From assembly GCF_009913235.1 (NCBI RefSeq), contig NZ_CP047897.1, forward strand, positions 3,719,001 through 3,783,000: 64,000 nucleotides of DNA. Direction: 5' to 3'. Positions 35,601 to 44,100 of the stretch are shown here, piece by piece. How positions within the stretch are numbered: the first letter of the stretch is position 1; each line of letters starts with the position of its first letter. The notes beneath the pieces were generated by a model, which had not been told where the DNA came from, made no database searches, and saw nothing but the letters and a program-made list of their open reading frames with translations. The stretch is from Nibribacter ruber (GTDB taxonomy: Bacteria; Bacteroidota; Bacteroidia; Cytophagales; Hymenobacteraceae). A program made the translations under genes and the position numbers.

Positions 35601-35708
35601 CAAGATGGCCAAGACTCCTATTTTTAAGACAATTTGCAGGCCGCTGCCGGTGATTAGGTACAGAAAGCCTGAGAAGGTGCGTTCAGTAAGTTTCTTATCA
35701 TGCGCCAT
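32631..35708 (-). CDS. Flippase fused to nucleotidyltransferase-like and thymidylate-kinase-like domains
   Basis: A 1025-residue single open frame. Residues 1-475 are a MOP-superfamily polysaccharide flippase (Wzx/WzxC-like, about 12-14 transmembrane segments), with the usual start GFLYLITGSGLQIV and the LARLVSPKEFGVMGLALV stretch. A Lys/Pro-rich linker (about 485-525) leads to a nucleotidyltransferase-like region (YCHWKSNEHLD near 545, GDTDLDIL near 560) up to about 790. A P-loop domain follows: GADGSGKST at 801-809 and DRYP at about 910, as in thymidylate kinases. The last two parts occur together as stand-alone proteins in other polysaccharide loci; fusion to the flippase is unusual. The gene lies 92 bases upstream of the epimerase stop. 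Confidence 0.88.
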   Translation of the reverse strand: MAHDKKLTERTFSGFLYLITGSGLQIVLKIGVLAILARLVSPKEFGVMGLALVILELSKMFTQMGVGPAIVQRPELEERHLTTGFTLSILMGLLFSSMLLLGAPLIALFFKMEGLVPVIRAISLVFLVDSFTLIGQALLQRNMQFKTSAMIELASYAVGYGAVGIVLGKMGWGVWALVAANISQAVINALLLLRLQPFPKRLGFDKDAFRELIYFGGGMTMGRIGNFLATQGDNLVIGRTLGPVALGIYGRAYQFMVMPASLFGNALDKALFPAMAKVQGDTQKIGKAFLTGVSMIALLAMPLSVVLVLLAPEIVLTLLGRKWVEVILPFQILACSLLFRMSYKLSDTLARATGAVYQRAWRQIIYAGLVFIGAIIGHYWGLYGVATGIAVALTANFFMMAQLSTRLAGISWASILKVHQEGFLLMIPMGLGCYLLTTLCRSYDLHPALRLTLVGTGLAAQLYLMLRFFHNYLIRNDLKELFHHLIVKKFKKSGKVPKNGKTAPDQIVVPNASTAMSSSTQPDTTCAVVPLPTIQQLLTALHQQNIVYCHWKSNEHLDASMTGDTDLDILFHHGQKEQLELVLADLGFKNFKSIKEKQYKDIEDYIALDVASGKVIHVHAHFRLTMGETYLKGYQLQIEDNILNTRVYDETFGIYRSDPAIELILLYIREALKLRNRDVLMMGFLGKTQYSENVLKEYRWLKERTTSLEMEAFLAAMFKEYGPMLQIMNGGFTKKQLLKLSFLVRKEFESARLYSPVTASLVRWYREITVKFSRKFAQLLNRPIISQRVNPRGGMVIAVIGADGSGKSTVTANLRDTFQKKLDVYRIYYGRGDGKVSWPRKMLTRAKGAFLHAPKKSASGKKIALTTPRKKGTLAEVYRCINALMVANEKRRNLQWMQVAKEKGMLIICDRYPQNQIMGYNDGPLLHHLADSKNPVFRMLSKMEANIYAKAESTPPDVIFKLIAEAEVVEARKPGETLLATLEAKIAGFKSLQFKDTCKVITVDATQPLDQVLSTVKKEIWQAYH

Positions 35709-35801
35709 ATCAATGTTAGACTAAAAGAACGGATGGACAAGGGTAAAAGCCCGCGGCCCCAGGCCGGCAGTCTTGCAACGGTAGTAGAAATAATGTTTCT
35801 G

Positions 35802-36887
35802 TTAAGCGGCCGCGGCCTTGGCGGGAGCCAGGCTCTGCAGCGCGTAATAGGCCTTGTACCAGTCTGTGAACTTCTTTAGCCCCTGCTGTATGCTGGTGTC
35901 TGGCTTGTAGTTGAAATGCTCCATGAGGTCATCCACGTTGGCCCACGTGGCCACTACATCTCCGGGTTGCATACCTTCCAGCTCTAGAATGGCTTTCTTG
36001 CCCATGTTGGACTCTATCTCCTGAATAAAGTCCAGGAGGGCCACCGGGTTGTTGTTGCCTATGTTGTAGATGGCGTAGGGAGCGGATGATCTGGAAGGGT
36101 CTGGGCAGTTGCCATCCCACTCGGGGAGCGGGGCGGCCGGTTTGTCAATCACGTTCACCATGCCTTCTGTGATGTCATCAATGTAGGTGAAATCCCGCTT
36201 CATCTGGCCGTAGTTGAACACCTTGATGGGTTTCTCTTGGAGAATGGCCTCTGTAAAAGAGAAGTACGCCATGTCTGGCCGGCCCCAGGGACCATACACG
36301 GTAAAGAACCGAAGACCAGAGGTAGGGATTTTGTACAGATGGCTGTAAGTGTGGGCCATAAGCTCATTGGCTTTCTTACTGGCCGCATACAAAGACACCG
36401 GATGGTCCACGCAGTCTTTCACGGAGAAGGGCATCTTGCCGTTCAGGCCGTACACGCTGGAAGAGCTGGCGTACACCAGGTGTTTGATCTGGTTATGCCG
36501 GCTGGCTTCCAGTATGTTCAGGAAGCTTACCAGATTGGACTGCGCGTAGGCGTCTGGGTTGGTGATGGAGTAGCGTACGCCCGCCTGGGCGGCCAAGTGC
36601 ACGATGGCGTCAAACTTCTCCCGGGCACACAGAGAAAGCAAGGCGTTCTTGTCTTCCAGGTTCATTCTAATGAACCGGTAGTTAGGGTATTTAAAGCTCT
36701 TCACCTCTTTGTACCACTGCACCAGTCCTTCGCAGATGCCGCTTTCTGTAAGGCGATCAAACTTCAGTTTGGTGTCATAATAGTCATTGATGTTGTCAAT
36801 GCCCACTACTTCATCTCCTCTGGAGAGGAGCTTTTCAGCTAGATGGAATCCAACAAAACCGGCGGTCCCTGTAATCAATATCTTCAT
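35802..36887 (-). CDS. UDP-glucuronate 4-epimerase-like SDR
   Basis: A 361-residue extended short-chain dehydrogenase. The ATG at 36885-36887 (MKILITGTAGFVGFHLAEKL) gives the Rossmann GxxGxxG; longer versions read through the repeat at 36970-37007 and are artefacts. The DNINDYYDTKLK segment (near 33-44) and the YAASKKANE catalytic stretch (Tyr/Lys near 150-154) match UDP-glucuronate 4-epimerases, which make UDP-galacturonate. A galacturonate-containing EPS would fit the polysaccharide lyase genes 9 kb away. UDP-glucose 4-epimerase activity cannot be excluded. Confidence 0.88.
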   Translation of the reverse strand: MKILITGTAGFVGFHLAEKLLSRGDEVVGIDNINDYYDTKLKFDRLTESGICEGLVQWYKEVKSFKYPNYRFIRMNLEDKNALLSLCAREKFDAIVHLAAQAGVRYSITNPDAYAQSNLVSFLNILEASRHNQIKHLVYASSSSVYGLNGKMPFSVKDCVDHPVSLYAASKKANELMAHTYSHLYKIPTSGLRFFTVYGPWGRPDMAYFSFTEAILQEKPIKVFNYGQMKRDFTYIDDITEGMVNVIDKPAAPLPEWDGNCPDPSRSSAPYAIYNIGNNNPVALLDFIQEIESNMGKKAILELEGMQPGDVVATWANVDDLMEHFNYKPDTSIQQGLKKFTDWYKAYYALQSLAPAKAAAA

Positions 36888-36969
36888 ATCTGCGGTGTTA
36901 ATGGTGCGCATGTAGGATGCAGGGCAACGGTTCCTGTGCGTGGGCCATGGCATTGACCTTTGCGGCATT

Positions 36970-37007
36970 CGTTTTTGGCTTGTTTTCCAGAAAAGAGGCC
37001 AAAAACG
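36970..37007. repeat. 38-bp intergenic palindrome, copy 14
   Basis: Copy with CCAG centre between the epimerase and UpxY-like genes, both on the minus strand; the centre reads CTGG on the transcribed strand. The next copy on the right is 10 kb away. Confidence 0.9.
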
Positions 37008-37192
37008 CTTGGGCGTGAAAAGCAGGAAACAGCGTTGCCGTAGTGGAGGCAATGACGGGAGCCACGAGACCTGCGGCCAGGGCCCAGATCAGACAGCGTA
37101 GAGGAGAAGGCAGGGTGTAGGAGAGCTCCTACCGGTTTACTTTCACAGATGCGCCGTGAAAGGGCGTGGTGTTTTATGAGGTAAGTGGTGGT

Positions 37193-37711
37193 TTACTTGT
37201 GCATGGAGCCCACCTTCTGGCCGGCCCGGTTGCTTCTTTTTTTGGTCTGCCGGGCATACAGCAGCATGCCCAGGGTAGGGAGGTTCAGTAACTGCAAAGG
37301 AGCATTGGCTGGTATTTGTACGCCTTCCCTGTCTACCAGATACGCCTCTGCCATCTTTGCTGATTTAGGCGACTTCAGGTGCGTACTGGTGAACAGGACG
37401 TTGTAGTGCGTTTTAAGAAACTGCTGCATGGCCACAATCTCATCCTCTGGCACCACGGCAGGTTTCTGAGACCATTTCACTATATGCACCACATCTGGCA
37501 AGGACCCAATCCTACCCAGCTGCTGCTCCATGGCCTGAACAAACACATAAGAGCCAAACAGTGGTTTGTGGATGGTTTCCTGTCTTTTTTTCCATTGCTG
37601 CACTTTTCTGTTCAAGGGGCAGTAATGAGGAAATCTGAGTTCCGTGAGGCTTTGCGCTACCTTTCTCTCCCTTCTGGGTTTGGTGCAGATGATGTACCAG
37701 TTTCTCTCCAT
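37193..37711 (-). CDS. UpxY-like NusG paralog (transcription antiterminator)
   Basis: A 172-residue protein with an N-terminal NusG (NGN) domain: NWYIICTKPRRERKVAQSL, then PLFGSYVFVQ (near 50-59) and a VVHIVKW turn (near 76-82). Bacteroidota UpxY proteins are made from capsule operons and let RNA polymerase pass early terminators of their own operon. Here the C-terminal part ends in a basic tail (RQTKKRSNRAGQK) and lacks a recognisable KOW GPF-type loop. It sits between Wzc (154-base gap) and the sugar genes, so may control transcription into the downstream half of the EPS locus. Confidence 0.85.
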   Translation of the reverse strand: MERNWYIICTKPRRERKVAQSLTELRFPHYCPLNRKVQQWKKRQETIHKPLFGSYVFVQAMEQQLGRIGSLPDVVHIVKWSQKPAVVPEDEIVAMQQFLKTHYNVLFTSTHLKSPKSAKMAEAYLVDREGVQIPANAPLQLLNLPTLGMLLYARQTKKRSNRAGQKVGSMHK

Positions 37712-37865
37712 TGGTTTTGCTTGTTGCTAAGAATAGAATTGAGGCCCATGGCGGCCAGGGAAGGTGCCAACTATAGAATTCACTCTGGCAGCAGAGGAGT
37801 ACTTGTGTTTAGCGGGAACCTTTATATAAACGATTTTAATACACTTTTGGCTATGAATTTTTCAA

Positions 37866-40178
37866 TTAAGTATTCTTGGCCAGGTAGGCATTGTTTCCGT
37901 AGTTGAGCTCATACCCATAGCCGTATTCAATGCCGTGGTGGCCTTTGAACAAGCCCCTGGGTTTCACGCCGTTAAACACAATGGCCATGTTGTTCATGAA
38001 CTTGAACTTGTTGTTTTTAGACAGCCGTTTTACAATGCTCATGGGCGTATAGCCGTGGCGCATGATGAGGAGCGTCATGTTGCAGAACTCAGTAAGCAGC
38101 GAGGCCCCAGAGATGATGTCTGCGGGAGCAGTGTCCACCAGAATGTAGTCAAACTCGGCTTCCAGGTAGCAGAAGAGATCTTCCAGCTTTCCGTTGAGCA
38201 ATGATTCTGTGCTGTCTCCCATGTAGGAGCCCGCAGGAACAACAAACAGGTTCTCAGATTCTGAGCTGTTGATGATCTGGTACGGCTCTATGTCCTCCAT
38301 CAGGTATTCGGTGATGCCTTTGAAGTTGGTCAGGTTGAACAGGCGGGTGGTAGCAGGATTGCGCAAGTCAAAGTCCAGCAGCACCACCTTTCTGCCCGAG
38401 GAAGCCAGGCTGTGGGCCAGGTTGGTGCTCACGTAGGTCTTTCCTTCGCCGGCAATGCTGGAGGTGACCATGATTTTCTTTTTCACGAACGTGCGGCCAA
38501 ACAAGCCAATGGTGGCCCGCATGTGTCTGAACTCCTCAATCACGAAGCCGTCTGTGGGTTTTTGGTGCAGCTTGTCCTTGGTTTTGGTGTACTGCAGCTC
38601 TGCCACCACGGGTATGTTGGTGTAGGCCAGAATCTCTGACAGGAAGAGTAACTTGCCGTTCATCATTTCCTTGCCGGAGATCAGGACCACGCCCATTACG
38701 CAGGAAAGCACGGCCGCAATCAGGTACACGTATAAAGAACGCGGCGCAATGGGGTAGAGGGAGGACTCTGCCATGTCCACAATTCTGGTGTCTTCATCTG
38801 TAGGTGCGTAAGACAAGACCGTCTCTTCTCTTTTCTGCAACAGGAAGTTGTAGGCGTCGTTCTTGGTGGCCTGCTGCCGGCTGATCTCCAAAAGCTCTCT
38901 TTCCTTGCGCGGAATGGTAGACAGCACGGAGTTGTATTTGCTGCTGTTGGAGGCTATGCTGCTGCGGCTGGCCTGAAGGGCAGACCGCTGGCTGCGGATA
39001 TTTTCCAGGATGCTGGGCCGTATTCGGTCAATCTCACTGGCCAACGCCAGCAGGATAGGGTTGTTTTCTGCGGTGGTGCTGAGCAGGCGCTGGTATTCAA
39101 TCTCTGAGTCGTAGAGTTTCTGCAGCAGTTGCGTAAGGGCCGGGTCTTTGATGCCGAGGGTAGACGGGGCCATGCCACCCGAATTGCTCTTAAGCACCAC
39201 ATACTGTTCCACCTCGCTCAGTATGGCCAGTTGCAGGTTGATGTCAGACAGGTTACGGTCACTCTCTCCCACGCTGCTGAGGTACATTTTGCCCTGTTCA
39301 CTCAGGTTCACCACTCCCTGGCTGGACTTGTAGTGTACCAATTCATTTTCCAGCGCTTTCAATTCTTTGCCTACCAGCTGTATGCGGTTGTTCACGTACT
39401 CCAGGGTTTTGGCGGCCAGGTCGTTGCGCTTGTCAATGGCTACCTGGTTGTATTCCTGTATCAACTTATTCAGGATGTCTTCGCCGCGTTGGGGAGAAGC
39501 ATCTGTAAAGTTGAGGTTGACCGCGGTAGACAATTTGTTTTCTGCCTGGATGGAAAGGTTGCTGATGATGTTGTCTGTGACTTTCTTAGGGTGCATAATG
39601 GCAAAGAACAGGGGCAGGCTTGGCGTATCGCGCTTGTTGTCATTGGGCAGGAACATGAGCTCACCGTACGGGGTGTTCACCCAGGTGTTCATTGGGTAGG
39701 CTTTGTGGCCAACGGTTACCTGCTGCTTGCCTTTGTCAAAGGCAAAGTACACCTTCTCGGTCTCGCGGGCTTCTTCTGGGTTTCTTAACTTTATCTTGAT
39801 GGGAGAAGAGGTGTAGGCCGGAATGGCTCTGAACTTGTCTTCCTCAAACTGCGGAGCGTACAGGCCTAACTCGTCAATCACTTTTCTGGCCAGAGCTCTG
39901 GACTGGATCACCTTGATCTCATTCTCCACAATGTTGTTGGAGGTGAAGGCGTCTATGGACTGGGTCATTCTGGACTCGTCCACCCCCTTCTTCTCATCTT
40001 TGATGATGATGGTGGCAGAAGTTTTATAGGTGGGCACCGCCAGGTACTGCAGGTAGGCCCAGGCGCCGGCCATGGCAAAAATGAACAGAAGGAGAAACAA
40101 TGGCCAGTAGGGTACATATTTATGTGCCAACGAGTCAAACAGGCTCTCTTCCTGGGTGGTTTGGTTGTTATCAGTCAT
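37866..40178 (-). CDS. Wzc-like tyrosine autokinase / chain-length regulator
   Basis: A 770-residue BY-kinase: a Wzz domain with transmembrane segments near 30-50 and 505-525, a long periplasmic coiled-coil region between them, and a C-terminal cytoplasmic kinase with Walker A (SIAGEGKT near 575-582), Walker A' (LLDFDLRNP near 608) and Walker B (YILVDTAP near 693). The C-terminus is Tyr-rich (IEYGYGYELNYGNNAY), the usual autophosphorylation cluster. It controls EPS polymerisation and export with the Wza-like protein, whose gene ends 15 bases upstream. Confidence 0.94.
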   Translation of the reverse strand: MTDNNQTTQEESLFDSLAHKYVPYWPLFLLLFIFAMAGAWAYLQYLAVPTYKTSATIIIKDEKKGVDESRMTQSIDAFTSNNIVENEIKVIQSRALARKVIDELGLYAPQFEEDKFRAIPAYTSSPIKIKLRNPEEARETEKVYFAFDKGKQQVTVGHKAYPMNTWVNTPYGELMFLPNDNKRDTPSLPLFFAIMHPKKVTDNIISNLSIQAENKLSTAVNLNFTDASPQRGEDILNKLIQEYNQVAIDKRNDLAAKTLEYVNNRIQLVGKELKALENELVHYKSSQGVVNLSEQGKMYLSSVGESDRNLSDINLQLAILSEVEQYVVLKSNSGGMAPSTLGIKDPALTQLLQKLYDSEIEYQRLLSTTAENNPILLALASEIDRIRPSILENIRSQRSALQASRSSIASNSSKYNSVLSTIPRKERELLEISRQQATKNDAYNFLLQKREETVLSYAPTDEDTRIVDMAESSLYPIAPRSLYVYLIAAVLSCVMGVVLISGKEMMNGKLLFLSEILAYTNIPVVAELQYTKTKDKLHQKPTDGFVIEEFRHMRATIGLFGRTFVKKKIMVTSSIAGEGKTYVSTNLAHSLASSGRKVVLLDFDLRNPATTRLFNLTNFKGITEYLMEDIEPYQIINSSESENLFVVPAGSYMGDSTESLLNGKLEDLFCYLEAEFDYILVDTAPADIISGASLLTEFCNMTLLIMRHGYTPMSIVKRLSKNNKFKFMNNMAIVFNGVKPRGLFKGHHGIEYGYGYELNYGNNAYLAKNT

Positions 40179-40193
40179 ACGCGTACTTCTGAG

Positions 40194-40988
40194 TTATCTG
40201 GTTAAGCGATCTACGGCTACTACTACTACAGTCAAACCACTGAAAATCAATGGCAACAGCTGTCTCACTGGATTAGCGGTGGCTACTTTGGCTTTGTCTG
40301 GCTCTACATACACAATGTCATTGGGCTGCAGATAGTAATACTGGGAGTTGAAGAGCTCTGTAGAGTTGAGGTTAATGCGTTTAATGATTTTCTTGTCCTC
40401 TACCTCCCGTATGATCAAAACATTGCTCCGCTTGGCATAAATGGTCAAATCTCCGGCCAGGCCCAGGGCCTCCAGCAGCGTAATCTTCTCATTGGGGGCG
40501 TTCACCACGGTGGGATTGGCTACTTCGCCCAACACGGTCACCCGGTAATTCAGGTACCGTATGTTAATAATGGGGTCTACCAGTAGTTTACGGTCTGTAA
40601 GACTTTTGGTGATGCTCTCTTTTAACTGTCTTTTGGTAAGGCCTAACGCCTTGATGTTTCCTAAGATGGGAAACTGAATGTACCCCTGTGCATTGACCAG
40701 GTACCCCGAGACCGAAGTAGCCCTGCCTGAAAAGTCCGGCGCCTCTGAGTCTGTGACGTTGGGCGTGTTGAATATTTTGGACGCCTCTGGGTTCAGGCTA
40801 CTCACGGAGATGCTCAACAGGTCGTTCTTCTGAATAAGAGGCTCAATGTTCTCTACGCCCGACGGTAGCACGCTGTCCTGAATGTTGTTGAAGTACACCA
40901 CCTTCTTAGTGCTGGAACAGCCGAAAACGAAAAGACTGCACTGCACAAGTAACAGGTAAGACAGAAATTTTCTGAGAGGTACAATCAT
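40194..40988 (-). CDS. Wza-like polysaccharide export lipoprotein
   Basis: A 264-residue outer-membrane export protein with a lipobox (LFVFGCSSTKK, Cys near residue 24), a polysaccharide-export domain (SVSGYLVNAQGYIQFPILG near 90-110) and a SLBB domain (VTVLGEVANPTVVNAP near 147-162). A C-terminal hydrophobic segment (LLPLIFSGLTVVVVAV, near 243-258) is present, as usual in Bacteroidota Wza homologs. It is the first gene of the Wza-Wzc pair and follows a terminator-like hairpin, so transcription probably begins just upstream. Confidence 0.93.
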   Translation of the reverse strand: MIVPLRKFLSYLLLVQCSLFVFGCSSTKKVVYFNNIQDSVLPSGVENIEPLIQKNDLLSISVSSLNPEASKIFNTPNVTDSEAPDFSGRATSVSGYLVNAQGYIQFPILGNIKALGLTKRQLKESITKSLTDRKLLVDPIINIRYLNYRVTVLGEVANPTVVNAPNEKITLLEALGLAGDLTIYAKRSNVLIIREVEDKKIIKRINLNSTELFNSQYYYLQPNDIVYVEPDKAKVATANPVRQLLPLIFSGLTVVVVAVDRLTR

Positions 40989-41047
40989 AGTTGTGGGTAT
41001 GGTAGGATTAAAAGTGTTTCAATAAGCGTACTTGTATAAGGGTATAG

Positions 41048-41074
41048 GTTCTCTGGCCACATGGGCCAGAGAAC
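41048..41074 (-). terminator. Hairpin between T9SS protein and wza-like genes
   Basis: A perfect 11-base stem (GTTCTCTGGCC with its complement) and a 5-base loop, 44 bases after the T9SS gene stop on the minus strand. A weak T-rich tail follows. It separates the T9SS gene from the EPS export operon. Confidence 0.6.
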
Positions 41075-41117
41075 TCAGTTATTTGAATGTGTTAAACCGC
41101 ACGCCCTAAGGCGGATG

Positions 41118-44100
41118 CTACCGGTTGTGCAGCAATTTTATAGTCTCCGTGCCCAGATTTGTCTCTAGTCTGAGAATGTAAAGCCCAGAAGGCAGTCCGG
41201 CAGCGCTCACTTCTAACGTGTTGGCTACGCCCGCTTCGGCGAGGCCCTTTTTGGCGTCAATAACCTGTTCTCCCTTACTGTTGTAGAGAACGATGGTGTA
41301 GGCACCTCCTTGGGGGAGGGTAAAGTTGACGGTGGCAGTGCCTTTGAACGGGTTAGGGTATGCTCTCAGGTTCTGGCCGTGTTCTTTCAACAAGCTGCCG
41401 TTGGCCATAGCCGTGGCGGTAGAACTGCCATCTGACACCAGGAACCCAATGGCTTTCCAAGCGGTAGTGCTCACATCTGTGGCCATCAAGACCGTTTCTC
41501 CTGTGTACGTGGCTTTTGTGCTGCTTACGTAATTATACATACCCCTGATCAGGTAAATAGGAGAGCCAAAGGATATAGCGTCTAAAGAAGACTCCTTGTA
41601 GAGAATGTCACCCCCGTTTTCTTGAGAAGTGTACACGATCCTCAGTTTACCGGCCGCCTCATTCAAAATCACGATGGGGCGCGTGCCGTTCTCCTGGGTA
41701 ATCTCATAAGGGTTGTCCCATACTCCGTTGGGCCGGCGTACCAGCAAGGCTAGTTTGGTGTAGCCAGGCGTTTCATAGCTGGTCTTTACAGCACAATAAA
41801 GGGTGCCATCACTAGCCAGAACCATGTTCATGTGGTCATCAGAGAAACCCGTGCCTACGTTCAAGGCCGTCTGGGAGCCAGGTGACTCATCTTCTGACCA
41901 GGTGGTGGCGCTGTCTCCGGTGGTGTGGGTCCTCATGCCGAAGAAATCTGTGCGCTGGTTGCTCCACAGCACGGCCATCTTGTTCTGGGTAGGCAGGGCA
42001 ACAATGGCGCAGATGTCGTCATCTGCTATGCCGCTCTCAATGACGATGGGCTCGCTCCAGGTGGTATATGGGCTGTCACTGTAGCGTACGTTCACTGAGT
42101 CTGGCGTGTCATAGGCTACCCACATTCTACCGTTGCCATCTATGTCCAGGGTGGCGGTCTCAGCATCTGGGCCCAGTACAAAAGAGGATCTTGTCGGACG
42201 GCTACTCCAAAGCTTATAGGCGGCGGCGGCGGCATCATACTCCAAGGAGATCAGGTAAGAATTGTTGTTGCCTCTGAACAAGAGAACATGCGCCAAATTG
42301 CCTACTACTTTGCAATCTGCCCGGGCTAGTGCGCCGGAAGAAACCAAAAGTACCTTGGTCCATGTGGTGCCGTCCAACCGCCACAGAAAGGTGCCGTCTG
42401 TGGTAGGCAGCACGGTCCAGAACTTGCCGGCGTAGGTCCATACTTTAGATTGGGGCTTGTCTGCCGTGTTGGTGGAAATGGACATGGGCGTGATGCTGGC
42501 CACGGTGGCAAATCCGCCGCCACTCGTAGGGGTTTGCAGCAAATAGGACTCGCCGGCGGTAAAGCCAGACGCGATGGGATTGGAAGACGCATCCATGATC
42601 TCAGTGCCAGATGCCTTCAAGTCTAGCCGTACGGTGCCTTCTCCCGCGGTGTTGGCCGACAAGTCATACACCGTGCCGTCTGTGCCAACGGCGGTAAGCC
42701 CGGTGAGCGTGCCGCCTGCGGTGCCGGTGGTGGTGAACACAAAGTCATTCACAGACACGCCTGTTACTTTCTCAGAAAAGGAAACCCTGAAGGTAACTGA
42801 GCCCGGCATGATACTGGCAGTGGTGGGGCTCTGGCGGTTGATGCTGGTTACCATAGGCGAGGTTACATCTCCCACGGGGCCAGGGTCTGATTGGTCCGCG
42901 AGTAACTCCATGTCAAAGGCCATGTCTGAGGTGTTTGCTTTGGACTGGTGCACTTCCACGGCAATCACGTTGGGGCCGTTGATGAAAGCGCCATTGCTGA
43001 TGGTAAACGATTGTATTTTGGTGCCATCACCGCTAGAACTCAGAGCAGCCAGCGTATTATAGGCAATTGACCCGGTAGGCATGTTGTTGCGGTATACTTC
43101 TGTGCCGTTCACATACACCACCACGCCATCGTCCATCTTAATATTGACTTTAAAGGAGGTGTAGTTACTTACATCTGTAATGGAAAGGCTTTTTCTAAAG
43201 TAGGTGGTAATGTATTTGTTCTTGGCATTAGGTCCATATCCCACCAGGGTGGCCGCGTCTGTTATTCCGTAGCCAAACTTGCCTACGCCTGTTTTCCAGG
43301 CGGCGTCGCTGAAGGAAGTGGTTCTCCAGGCGGTGCTTTGGTCTGTGCCGTTGTCCAGGTATTTCCAGGAACTGTTAAAGCTGAACAAGGCATTGGCGAG
43401 CGGCACCGGTTCAACCAAGGTATAAGACTCGCCGGAAGTATAGTCCCCCGCAAGGGCGTTAGAAGATAAGTCTGTGATATCCGTGTCAGGGGCCATAAGG
43501 TCCAGGCGCAAGGTTCCTTCACCAGAAGCATTCACGGTGGCGTCATAGTGGGTGCCATTCTCAGAACTTACGTCGGTTACCGTGGCTTCTACAGAGCCGG
43601 TGGCTATTGCCGTGAAGTCATCTGGAGTGACGCCATTCACGGGCTCAGAGAAAATGGTTCTAAAGGTGACTGCCCCGGGCTCTGTGATCTCACTGGAGGG
43701 AGACAGCCGCTCTATGCTTACCACGTACGGTGATACCAAGTCACCGTCTGGTCCATACAGGCTGGAGGACAGCTCCATGTCAAAGGCCATGTCTGAGGTA
43801 TTTACCTTGGACTGGTGGATTTCTACGACAATCACATTGGTGCCACTTACAAAAGGAGCTGAGTTAACCTGGAAGGTGAGGGTTTTGGAGCCGTCTCCGC
43901 TGGAGCTTACCGCAGAAAGGGTATTATACGCGATTGGGCCGGTGGGCATGTTAATGCGGTGTACCTCTACTCCGTTCACATATATGACAGCACCATCATC
44001 TAGCCGGATATTGGCCGTGAAATCCCCCAGGCTGGCAGGATCTGTAATGGAGATAGACTTCCTGAAGTACGTGGTGACGTATTTTTTACTTTTATCTGGG

